The notes beneath the pieces are model-generated. The model had not been told where the DNA came from, made no database searches, and saw nothing but the letters and a program-made list of their open reading frames with translations. The position numbers and the translations under genes were made by a program. From Linanthus parryae (taxonomy: Eukaryota; Streptophyta; Magnoliopsida; Ericales; Polemoniaceae): 64,000 bases of DNA. This document shows positions 22,880 to 33,186 of the stretch, in pieces. Every line of letters starts with the position of its first letter. The stretch's first letter is position 1. Location: the NCBI GenBank assembly GCA_023055425.1, contig JALGPY010000008.1:21487359-21551358 (forward strand). The letters are read 5' to 3'.

Positions 22880-23902
22880 AGTTTAGTTTATAACACCAAG
22901 CTCCCCTAAAATCTCCTAAAATGACACTGACCACCCCCAGCAGCCAACACGCTTTAAATAGAGCCTCCCCATCATCATTATAATTTACACATTCCTCCCC
23001 CTCTTCTCTAAATAATTGTTTTGAGAGTTATTGTTCCGATTATTTTTCCGGATTCGAAACTCTAATATTTTTATTAGTTTCTCAGCTCACTTTAGATTCT
23101 AAAAAGAGAGAATTGTCCATTTTATTAGCAAGGCTATAGCTGATTCACTTCCCAATAGTTAGAGATTTGTCAGCTTAACTATAGCCGGTTTATCATACAA
23201 AGCTTTGCCGAATTCATTTCAAATGAAGATTTCGACTTCCAACAAAGGTAGGGGAAATATAGTTTTCACGTTTACTGTAATTACGGTCTAAGTGATTATA
23301 TGCTAATATATTTATTGTTAAGTTATTGTTTGTTATTAGAATGATGTATAAAGCATGATAATTATGTGATCGATGTTACAGTTTAATTGATTATTATATT
23401 TCTACGCTAGTGGTTAGGCGGTACCTACTGGGCTTTTTGCTAACCATAAAATATCTACAGGTCGATCGAAGACTATAGACTGGCTAGATTTATAGGATAT
23501 TTGAATTTATTGTAATATTTGTTAAGATTTGTTATTTGTGAATTGTAAACGGTATTGTTCAAATGAATAGGAAATTGAGATTTTTATTCAAAATGAAAAG
23601 AGTTGTATATTTATTCAAGATTCCGCTATTTTCTTGATCGAAAAGCGAAAAGGTTGGTATTTATGTCGCGGCCGAAAAAGAACGCGTTTACTCTGATAAA
23701 TTCTTAATCAACGTAAAGCGAAAGAAAAGTTCGGGTCGTGAAAAGTACCCTCACTACTCCGCGCGTCGGTCGTCAAAGCCAAGCACCGCGATTGTCATTT
23801 ACTGGTCTATCGGAGTCTGCCTCCGGCCAATCGTGTTCGCCAATAAAAAGAGCTCCAAAGACTTCCTCCGCCAGATTCCAGACTTCCAGGTTCCAAACCC
23901 TA
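22880..23902. other. LTR-like or promoter-like non-coding region
   Basis: GCTTTAAATAGAGCC (about 22952) is TATA-like, followed by a pyrimidine-rich leader. A GGTAGGGGA donor-like site is near 23248. The arrangement resembles the middle of a plant LTR, but no second copy is available to define borders. 23640-23900 is GC-richer and unrecognised. Confidence 0.25.
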
Positions 23903-25020
23903 TGAAACAACCCGAAACCTACAGTTCCTTGCTAGTACAACTTAACGATATCCAAAAAGTACTTTATTGAAACAAAAGAGAAACCTCCAACAAAGTTCAA
24001 AAAGAAATAAAGACGACGAAGTTTGAATTTCCAAAAGTGACTAATGCTAACAAATTAACTAGGTGATTCCTAGCTTGTTATTCGCCTTCAGCTACGTGTG
24101 CGCGTTCCCCCCACCTTTATTCATAACCTGTGATTTTCAAATGGCAAAAATCGACGCAGAAAAACATTTATCAGTGAAAAATGCGTAAGAAATATATCAC
24201 AATATGTAAAACAGAGTTTTTGCTGAAATAATGAAATAAATATAACTCAAGAGATTCAGATTTTAGCTTATTAGTTGAGCCGAGGCGTATTAGAGCCCAG
24301 CGGGTAACGAATGCCCACAGAGAGGTTACGATGCAATAATATCATCACACATGTACCTCTTGGGATATCACAGTCCATCCCAATTCACCCAGAGCGTTTG
24401 TAGGTACCCCGCCCATCACATAACTAAAGGACCTTAAGTGTCGACACCCCTATACAGTTGTGACCCACACATGCATGGGTAGTACTCTACAACTTTGCCA
24501 ATATAAAAACCCATATAGGGTAGGGTATGAGACCCTAGGAGGTTCGTCTCACGTGCGCCTCCGGGCGTATCCTTCACACACATCCTCTGTACATCGCCCC
24601 ATATAATTTATCGTTCATTAATGTATCACAATATCATTCTAGAACCATTGGTTCGAAATTCAGAAGTAGCCACATATTTTCGAAAGATATTTGCAAGAGA
24701 GATTCTAAATATTCAAGACTTTAAACTGTTGTTTGAAACACAAGTAACACACGCCAAGACACATTTTGATAGTTAAAGTATTGTGCGCATAAACTTACCT
24801 GAAAAGGGAGAGAGCTTCACACACAAGCAAGCACACAACCTAGTAGTAGAGGTCCTCAACGAACTCGCCTCCTACGAACTCGGAATCTACAATACCAATT
24901 GTCCCTAATCAATATTTTGCTAGCACATCATACACATAAAAAGTCTTATATGCAATGCAAGTGCAACCCCCATAATCCCCCAAGACCGCAATACGACCAC
25001 TAGTTACAAACATTAGTTTA
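23903..25020 (-). repeat. LTR of family D, minus orientation, 5' border unresolved
   Basis: Its 3' end (plus-strand left edge) TGAAACAACCCGAAACC is the counterpart of the LTR next to the PBS at 57210, and roughly the first 600 bp align closely with 57210-57830. Read on the minus strand it contains the conserved GTGTCGACAC palindrome (24438-24447) and a CAGGTAAGTTT splice donor (GT at 24798-24797). An internal region beside it is missing, so it behaves like a solo or partial LTR. The true start may lie to the right of 25020; no TGTAA...-type start could be fixed. Confidence 0.6.
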
Positions 25021-25974
25021 GAAATTAAATTAAAATATGGTATTTGTTTATAGCCATAAGAACTAGAATTGAAGCAAATAAGACTTTATTTACATATTCT
25101 AGAAATATTATTTAAGTTTAAGGAGCTAGATTTATTTCATGTATGTGTATATTTAAATTAGGCAACTAAACTTGTTGGTAAACAAATTTCTAAAACTCAC
25201 CCATTTTTCTCATAAAATTTAAGATGACATAAAAGCCGACTAAATGTGAAAAAAACTCATTTTCAAGCATACAAAAACATTTCTCAACTAGTAGTTAAGA
25301 AATATACTATTATTTATTGAAATCCATTTGTACTCTAAAATACTAATTTACAATTATAAAGTTAAAGTTTGTTCTCAGAAAATAGTTTATTATTTTTATT
25401 TAAAAGTTATTGATAACTAAATGAAACAATAACTAAAAGAAAATGGACAAAACTATACCACTAGTACTGCTTTTAACCCAAAAACAATGTTACTACCTTG
25501 GGTAGAAATTTACCCTCACACTTCCTTCTATAACCCACTAAACAATGACACTTTCACACACTTCACCACGGGGTTTTTGTTAAAATGCCTTTCTACCAAT
25601 ATGTGTCTACCTCTACCTAACAAAGTACAAGAAGAAATTACTCCAACCGTATCATTTATGATTTCAGCGTACTCCAACCTTAATGCCATCAAACATTTCT
25701 CATTCGTCACACTCACTTGCTCTTGTTTTATCCAGTTCTCAAATTTTCTCTCATCTGAGTCTCTCATCTCCATTTATTCTTGAACATGCTCAGAGTACAG
25801 CTAAACTGTAATTTTGTTGAGATTGTTGTATTTGTTGTGTCTTTTCATCCTAATGTCAGCTTATCACTTAAAGTTTCTGCTTTTTATTTTGATTTGTTCA
25901 ATTTTATATGTGTTCATATTCATCTGTTCTTCCTGTTTTTTCTTATGCCAATGTAACACTCGTCGGGGACGATT
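25021..25974. other. AT-rich region, possibly the upstream part of the D LTR
   Basis: No gene is recognised. Overlapping open frames on both strands at 25487-25783 have no motif. TGTAACACTCGTCGGGGACG at 25955 resembles an LTR start but is followed by the GTCGTC-rich flank of the DUF1985 locus. Confidence 0.25.
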
Positions 25975-26131
25975 TGAGTAAGACCACGACGACCAGGCAG
26001 TGGGCTTGGTCGTCCTGGTCTTCATTCACTTAGACACAGAGACGACCTATAAAGTATAGGGATCGTCGGGGGAAACCACAAAGGGAACATCCGGACGACC
26101 CTGACGACCCACCGTGGCCGTCTCGGTGAGT
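25975..26131. repeat. AGACGAC/GTCGTC-rich 3' flank
   Basis: About ten copies of GACGAC or GTCGTC in both orientations within 160 bp, directly downstream of the broken DUF1985/Ulp1-like gene. The same motif family fills intron 1 of that gene. Confidence 0.6.
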
Positions 26132-26939
26132 CTAGGTCGTCGCCGTCTCGATGAACCACCTACTAGCATTGGCGAGCTTAGTTCCCCGATACGGCTGATT
26201 TCCTGCAAAATATGGGGCCACTCTCTCCTTCAGCTCCTCGTAAGTGAGTGCCGTATTCATGAACGCATGGTACCAACCATAGTCAGTAATGACCGTGTCT
26301 GTTCTAGCTTCACGCACTTTCTTTGAATACATGCGCCTAATTACATACGTCATCTCGCCCATTTGATACCAAAGTGTTGTAGAATATTCTGCTTTAAGGT
26401 ACTTAAAGAATTCCCTCCCAAGTATATTAATTCCACAATATATACCTGCCGACTCCTCTTCAGGATCATATAACCACGCACGAAAGGCTTTTACTAGAGG
26501 TGGTTTGAGTTGCATCATAAGTTTGAACGTTGGTACTCCGGTAGACACACTATATAAAAACTTCACATGGTGAATTCCTTCTTTAGCAAGTGCAGCCGCA
26601 TACTTGGTTCTCTCCCACTCAATTCTTGCGCGATCACGCCGCCACTTCACTGCCACACCACCTTCTGGAACAATAAACAACTTATCACGACCATGTATCT
26701 TGTCATACAAACCTAGCTTATCATAACTGTACGTTAACTGAGGAGTCCAACACTCTTCTTTGGTCTGTATGCTCTGGAGCCTCGTAGTACGGTATCCAAT
26801 CTTCAGGTACATGTAACTTTAATTTTGGCAACACCACTTCTACATCTTCTTCTACGCCTCCTTCTTCGCCTCCCTCTTCTGCAAGGGTTGAGTAATCTGC
26901 ATCAAACCAACTTTTGAGTTCATGGTCACTCAGATCTTC

Positions 26940-27060
26940 CACTGCTTGCTGGGATCCCCCTGCTTGCTGGGATGGCCCTGCTTGCTGGGATCCCCCTGCT
27001 TGCTGGGATCTCCCTGCTTCTTGGAAACCTGCTTGCTGGGATCCCCCTGCTTCTTGGAAA
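26940..27060. repeat. 18-bp coding minisatellite (EAGGSQQAG type)
   Basis: Tandem or near-tandem copies of TGCTTGCTGGGATCCCCC and variants, read on the minus strand as repeated GGSQQA or SQQAGF peptides in the linker of the DUF1985 gene. Copy number is six to seven. Confidence 0.75.
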
Positions 27061-29439
27061 CTTGATGGCTCTGAACCCCTAGATCTTTCAGCTGCCGCTG
27101 CAAGCACAATTTGATTGGATCCATCTTCTTTTGGCTCGAATCCCCCTGATCCTGTTTGCTCTGTTGCTGCCTGCTCGTTTGGCTCGAATCCCCCTCCTTC
27201 TATTTGCTCTGTTGCTGCATGCTCGTTTGGCTCAGGTTGGTTGGATCTACGGGTAGCTTCGAGCTCTGCATACTAACAAGAATATTACATTAAAATTAGG
27301 AACATGTTAAAATTAAAAACATACTTAGTTGACTACCAATCATACTTGTAAGTATACCTGGCCGAGAGGTCCAACATACTCAGTTCGTGTCTCATCCGGT
27401 ATTCCTTTTGCCACCTTCCACACTTCCGTCACCAGAGTTCCCGTGACGTGTGTCATTTTCCCAATTTTTTCCAACTTCTCAACCGGGATGGCCTGATTGT
27501 ACGCGGCTGTCTTCAATAATACGGTGCCTTTCTTTTCAACCAACGTTCGCAAGTCTTTCATTTCCTTCTCGACGCAGTCCAATCGTTCGCCAAACTTGTC
27601 GACTTTGTCGTTCACTGTCTTGAACTCCCCCCCGACCAGGGAAAACAAATCTTTCTTGAACGATTCAAAGTCCCCAGCTTGAACAGAAGCTCTAGGGACC
27701 TCAGGTGCAGGAGTTGCATCATTTTGCTGATCAGGCACTTCCGCATGGGGGATAGAGGATTCTGTAATTGTTTTTGTTCCCCCTTGTTCTTCTTCTGATT
27801 CATCGATGAGAAGAGTCTTCTGCTTCTTCCTCATCGGACCAGCATCACTGGGTTGGGGTGCATTCTTCTTCTTCCTTTGTGGGCCAACCGCAGCGAAATT
27901 CTTGCCCTTCTTCTTCCGCTTCTTACTAACCTCCACATCAACATCACCTTCTTCCACTTCAACATCATCTTCTTCCGCTTCAACATCATCTTTCGTCGGT
28001 ACCTTATCAAAGTTGTAGGAAGGTTCGAAAGCACGATTCTCATGTTGATCATCTAATATTACAGTCTTTTCATGAAAGACCGCAGTCCACCGTGTGAAAA
28101 GAGGCTTGCCAGGGTTACTACGATGGTGCTCAATGAAGCTTTCCCAGTAGGGCTCCTTCTTCTCTTTCTCCGTTGGCACGAGAGTTGGATATACTTTCTT
28201 TACAGATTTCCAATAAGCGGCGGCTTCTTCCAAGGTTGCATTGCAATTTCTCCACTCCCAGTTGGCCAACCTCGGTCGTATCGGTGCACCTTCCTTCTTC
28301 TTCCCCAAATTGTCACCGAGCTCCGATATGGCGTGGCAAATCCATGCCAGAAAGATGTGTCGGAAGCAATGCATGTTATACTTCCGGCGACGGTCAGGAT
28401 CGAAATTGCAATTCCAAGCCTCTGTCTTCGGCTGATCAAGGGAATCTTTCCACAAGTAACTCACCCATGCGAAACTGTTAGCCCAATCGAGATCCGAGAA
28501 CAACCCGAATGCATCCATGCACATCTCATATTTAGAGCTTTTCGTGTACACCAGTCTACCCATTATGCAAGCCATCGCCAACTTAGCATAATCAGTGAGT
28601 TTCTCAGGGCTCAAGTCCTTTTCTTCTTGCAACTTTCTAAGTGCATCTTCAACCTTAGTGATTTTGATGTTATGACCCATCTTGTGGTTTTTGAGGTACT
28701 TCGCAGCCCAACCATATTCAGTGACTTTCTCACCTACCCCATCAATTTTCCCGATTCTCAACCCCGACACCAAACAAAACTCCTACAATCCAAAACGAAC
28801 CGACATGCTGTTTACGTTGAACCACAACTCAGTGTCGTCTTTGTCCGTGTTGATCTTCGCATGCATAACAAGATTTGCTATCTGCCCCGGATAGTTGAAC
28901 GGGCCACCATTAAGGTGCAACAAGAACTTCAACTGCGGGAGCCTAGTCCGTATCACTGATCGTACGTCCTCACTAAGGCATTTCATAGTCCGCTCATAGT
29001 ATTTCAGATGGCACCTCGTAGTGATGTTCCCTCTTTCAATCAATTTCTTACACAAGGGGAGCGGTACGTCTCCTCCCAAATATTGGCCCAAGTTCGAAAC
29101 CTTAAGTAACTGAACCTACAATATAAAACACAAATTAGTAAAATAACTGTCATACATAAGTTAATGAGTTCTAATTTAAGTTATAAACTGTGTAGGTAAG
29201 TTATCAATGTTAATCTAAGTTATGAACCGTGTATCTAACTTATTAATGATTTTAAGCTAATGATTTCAATTTATAGCTAATCTAAGTTATAAACTGTCTT
29301 GTTAATGTTTTGGTGTCAAAACTAAGAGTTCAGCTGTTCTTGTTAAAAAAAAAGTGTTCAGGTGTGTTCAATTTAGTATTCAGTGTTGAACAATTCAAAA
29401 ATTTTGTGTCAAAGTGTTCAGTAGTTCTGTAGAACACAG

Positions 29440-29835
29440 ACGATATAAGAAAAAAACACAGACGAAACGGGAAAGGCACAGACGACCTAGAGGCCATTCA
29501 CAGAGACGAACTCTGGACCAGGTCGTCTGCGTTTATACCCGGTCGTCAGCGTTTATATCGGAGCGTCCGGGTACAAACTAGATCGTCCGGACTAGGTCGT
29601 CTCGGTAAAAATAATTTCAACCGAGAAGACCTTGTCCAGACGATCTGGTCTAGCACCAGACGACCTGGTATAAACTCGGACGATCCGGTTTAAATCCAGA
29701 CGATATGGTCCAGACTAGATCGTCTCGTAAAAATGCCATTGGCAGGTGTTTCGTCTCCCTATCCACAAGAACTAGATCTACGATCGTCACAACACAAAAT
29801 TTTGTACCCAGATCGTCTCTGTGAAAAAAATAGAT
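29440..29835. repeat. AGACGAC-rich block inside intron 1 of the DUF1985 gene
   Basis: At least fifteen copies of CAGACGA, GTCGTC or GATCGTC occur in both orientations. Around 29630-29720 units of about 22 bp resemble CCAGACGACCTGGT, each partly self-complementary. The block lies between exon 1 and exon 2; if exon 1 is not truly part of the gene, this block would instead be the subterminal region of the transposon. Confidence 0.6.
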
Positions 29836-30106
29836 CTAAGGTCGTCCGGGTTTTGAACAAACACAAATTTGAATCATAGTACACAATGAACACTACAAAT
29901 CATACATAAACTAAAATTCTAACCTCATCGTTCCCGACACGAATTGTGGGAATTGGGCGGTTGAGGAAGCCGATAGTCCCGACGGTGGGGTGGGAAACAA
30001 TGGCCACCTGAGTTTGATCAACACCGGCAGGGACTGAGTCGGAGTCGGTGGCAGCCATGGACGGCGATGATGAAGAGGAGGGAGCAGTTGTGGAGGACGA
30101 CACCAT

Positions 30107-30897
30107 GGAGGAGGAAGAGAGAGCTTTTCGGTTGTTTTCGCACTTGCAGAGAGAGAGAGAGAGAGCAGAATGATTGTGATGGGTGGAAAAGGAAAAAAAG
30201 TAATCGTCTGTTTTTTATTAATATGAATTTGTTTAATTTTTTAAATTGTGTTTATTTTTTTATTAAACCCTAATCATAAAGGACCCCACCATCACTTATA
30301 GTCCACGGGGTTGATTGGTAAGACCAAGTTCGTAGGAGGTTTAAAGAACAATTTTTTCCTTCACCACCTCTTCATTTTTACCAACTCAACAGATTGATCA
30401 CACACACACAGACCCACACATATGCACACTTCTCTTCTTCCATTTACAAAAGTTCAGAACTTGAAATCACCCAATCCTCTGCCCAGATACTCCCTCAACC
30501 AACTGATTACAAGAACTACGAGGTGACTTTGGGGGAGCGAATTGAAAATTGAAGATTTATAACTGAAAGACTGATATTTTACCGAACGAGGCTGAATACG
30601 ACGACGACGATGGAGACTTTCCGGTTGCCGGGTGAGATGGCAGCGAGAGAGATGGAACGGAGGCAGTGGTGGAGAAAAATAGGCTGGAAAAAAGGCCGGC
30701 GGCGCTGGGTTCTCCTTCGTCGGAGCTGGCTCGGTCGGGCTTTTCTCGACTGGGTTTGCTCGGCAACGCAACAGATAGCAGCGAGAGAGAGACAGGGTGC
30801 GAGAGATAGAGGGACAGAGTGCGATAGAGACAAATAGAGCGAGAGAGAGAGATGACTTTGTTGATGGACAGAGTGCGAGAGAGACAAGGTGCGAGAG
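30107..30897. other. Low-complexity region upstream of the DUF1985 gene
   Basis: GA microsatellites (30147-30165 and about 30838-30853) and CG-rich sequence around 30590-30740. Open frames on both strands are composition artefacts rich in Ser and Arg. No gene or promoter could be defined. The region stops abruptly at the truncated first LTR of array A. Confidence 0.4.
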
Positions 30898-31946
30898 ATG
30901 TTGGGGTCTTTTTGCAGTTTTGCTAAACTTTAGGGGCCTAAGTGAAATTTATTGAAAGTTGTAGATTTCAATGCTAAGTTCATATGGGAGAGTTTAGAGT
31001 CATTATTACATGTTTTTGGGCCAGTATGAGTATAGTTTGGGGTCCATGCACAATCTTAGTCGGTACTGGACGATTTTGGAGTATCAGGGGCGTTTTGGTC
31101 AAGTTAGCTTGCAAGACCCGCTTTCCATTGCATTCTTGCATACGACCTCATATATAGGGTATATGATAATAGGTTCTATACTTTACTTGTGTATATCCAG
31201 ACATTGTTAAGGATCGTTCCAAGTAGACGTATCTTTTCGTGCTGCTGCATAGACCCTAGAAGAAACCCTTAGTGATTATTTCGTGATCCCTCTGTTTACA
31301 TCGATCGTGCTGGTGGCTCTGGACATGCCTCAGCTAAATTAAACTGTTGATTGAAGTCGGAATTAAAAATTGACTACTTTATTAATGTTGTTTGTGGCTC
31401 TGGATTGCCCTAATCAACTGATATGATTTGAAATGCTTTGGCTACTCATGAACTAAGATATTCTCTTAAATGGACTTGTTTACTCTGGATATGTTACCAA
31501 CTACTCGTGGTTTCTCAATGTTATTAAATTGAGAGGTTTTTGTTACTCGGTTACTTCCAGTTGTTCCAAATTCTCCAACATAATAGCTTTTCTGTTTAAA
31601 TCTTCTGATTTGTTTCAACTCATGCTTCCGTGCCACTCGTTGCTTTACATGTCGTAGTATGTATTTACTCAGTTTTTACTGATCATTTCTTCAAAACTGC
31701 GTCGACTTTTGCCATTTTAAAACCGCAGGTCGTCAATCAAGTTTGGGGAATGAGAACGCGGATCGAGACGAAGAAGTTTAGCTTAAGTCAAATCACTTAG
31801 TATATCACACAGGATTCGTTTTAGATTGTTCTTATTATCAAGATTTTGTAATGTAATTTAACGGATATGTAAACTTAATAGTTTATAATCTACTTTTGGT
31901 TATCGATTGTCGCGTTAACCCTGACTCGAGATCCCGGGTCGTTTCA
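30898..31946 (+). repeat. LTR A1, doubly truncated
   Basis: It begins at a point equal to position 35180 of A2, so the first 1993 bp are missing. At 31250/31251 it lacks the segment equal to A2 35531-36141 (611 bp), with a 2-base AT microhomology at the junction. This removes both the conserved splice donor and the GTGTCGACAC palindrome present in A2 and A3. Confidence 0.85.
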
Positions 31947-33186
31947 GCTGGTATCAGAGCATCGGTTCTGCGGTTAAAGTGACTTTTCGATTTCCATTAG
32001 TAGAGAATAAGAAATATAAAACGTTTTCAAAATTTAAAATTGATTAGGATAACCCAATTTGGCAATAAGAAGTAAACAAGCCGTCGGGGAGTTTGGGTAC
32101 TTACGTTTTCTGAAACTCGACGTGTACCGTATATGTTGATTAAATATTAATGACTATTTGAGATGTTCATGCAAAGTTTACTTGCCTATTTATAGGCGCA
32201 ATATTTATGTGACATGCCTATTTATATCGAATTGTTTGTCGTAGTTGTGTGATGCGTATCTTTGACTCTTTATTTTTGTAAGTAATTTCTCGACGAGAGA
32301 GTAACGACGTTGTGACTTCGAAGATCCCGAGACCATTCTTTCGCACCTACGAGTGACGAACCTTAAAACATTAGTTTGAATTTGGTTTATTTTGAGTTAG
32401 TTTGACATGGTTCTTTCCAAAATTAGAAACCTTTGAAAACAAAGCATTTATTACAAAAAAATGGTTTCTGAAAATTATTGACGTTTCGAGCTACCAAATT
32501 CCACGTGATATGGACCACTTTGTTTATCAGACCGCTGGCGCGACTCTTAGTACGACGGTACTATAAGTTGTACCCGCTGTGTAGACTAAGTTGGAACATT
32601 TGAAGCACATGCGAGTTGTGTTAGAAAGGCACGTTGTGTGACGACACATAGTGTTCTTTCTCCCTCGTATGCGTGGAACACTTTAGGGGATTGGTTTATC
32701 TAACCCTATAGAGATAAGACAACATTTTTAACGCGGATGATTCAAATAAAACGACATATTAGCCTTGATAAAAGCACTTGTCTAAAATTTTTGAGATTTG
32801 TATAAATTCTAGCAAATTTTTGAGTTGTTTCTAAATTGAGACTTTGTATGTTGTTATCGAACTTTCAAAATCTTGTTTCGAACTTTTACTTGTACTAATC
32901 ATATACGAAGCCCTATTGTGATGCGAGTCTAGGCTGGATAGTAATATATAGACTCATAATAGACCTCGTCGTGCCGAGAGTAAGCATGAGAAATTTCTTC
33001 CGGTTAAGGTGTTTCTAGTTGACCAACTAAGGAAGCCATCTTTTGGGAGCAGAACATTCGACGAGAGCAGTTTAGGTACCTGTCTGGCTAAGTCAAATAG
33101 ACTGAGTCACTGTCCTGCATTTTATATATGTGGGTATGTATAGTGTGAGATCTTCGGGGACGAAGATTCTTTTAAGGTGGGTAGAT
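31947..33186 (+). other. Internal region 1 of array A (non-coding)
   Basis: No gag, protease, RT or integrase frame. A short stretch about 32587-32640 reads TKLEHLKHMRVVLERHVV between stops and could be a relic of RT, since Gypsy RT has a similar H..HLR.VL segment. A polypurine-like AAGGTGGGTAGAT immediately precedes the next LTR. Confidence 0.75.
31949..31960 (+). promoter_or_regulatory. Primer binding site 1 of array A
   Basis: TGGTATCAGAGC, complementary to the 3' end of initiator tRNA-Met, two bases after the LTR end. Confidence 0.85.

Larger units (their letters stand above)
26132..30106 (-). pseudogene. DUF1985/Ulp1-like transposon-associated gene, broken
   Basis: Exon 1 is 30106-29924, exon 2 is 29115-27358 and exon 3 is 27272-26132; donors GAG|GTTAGA and CAG|GTATAC and acceptors TTGTAG and TTGTTAG keep phase 0. 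Exon 2 carries a DUF1985 domain (YFERT-like YYERTMKCL, LPQLKFLLHL, ELWFNVNS, EFCLVSGLRIGK), then an acidic linker and KKRKKKGK, a likely nuclear signal. Exon 3 has FEPNEQAATEQ and EAGGSQQAG repeats and then sequence like the N-terminal part of a Ulp1 (SUMO-protease, C48) domain. The catalytic His-Asp-Cys part is absent. Lesions: an in-frame TAG in DUF1985 (codon at 28782-28784) and a one-base frameshift near 26760. DUF1985 with Ulp1 is typical of plant MULEs that carry these genes, so I infer a transposon passenger. Confidence 0.75.

Noticed and set aside
28072..28959. 295-codon plus-strand frame
   Set aside because: It is antisense to the DUF1985 exon, which has recognisable motifs and splice sites on the minus strand.
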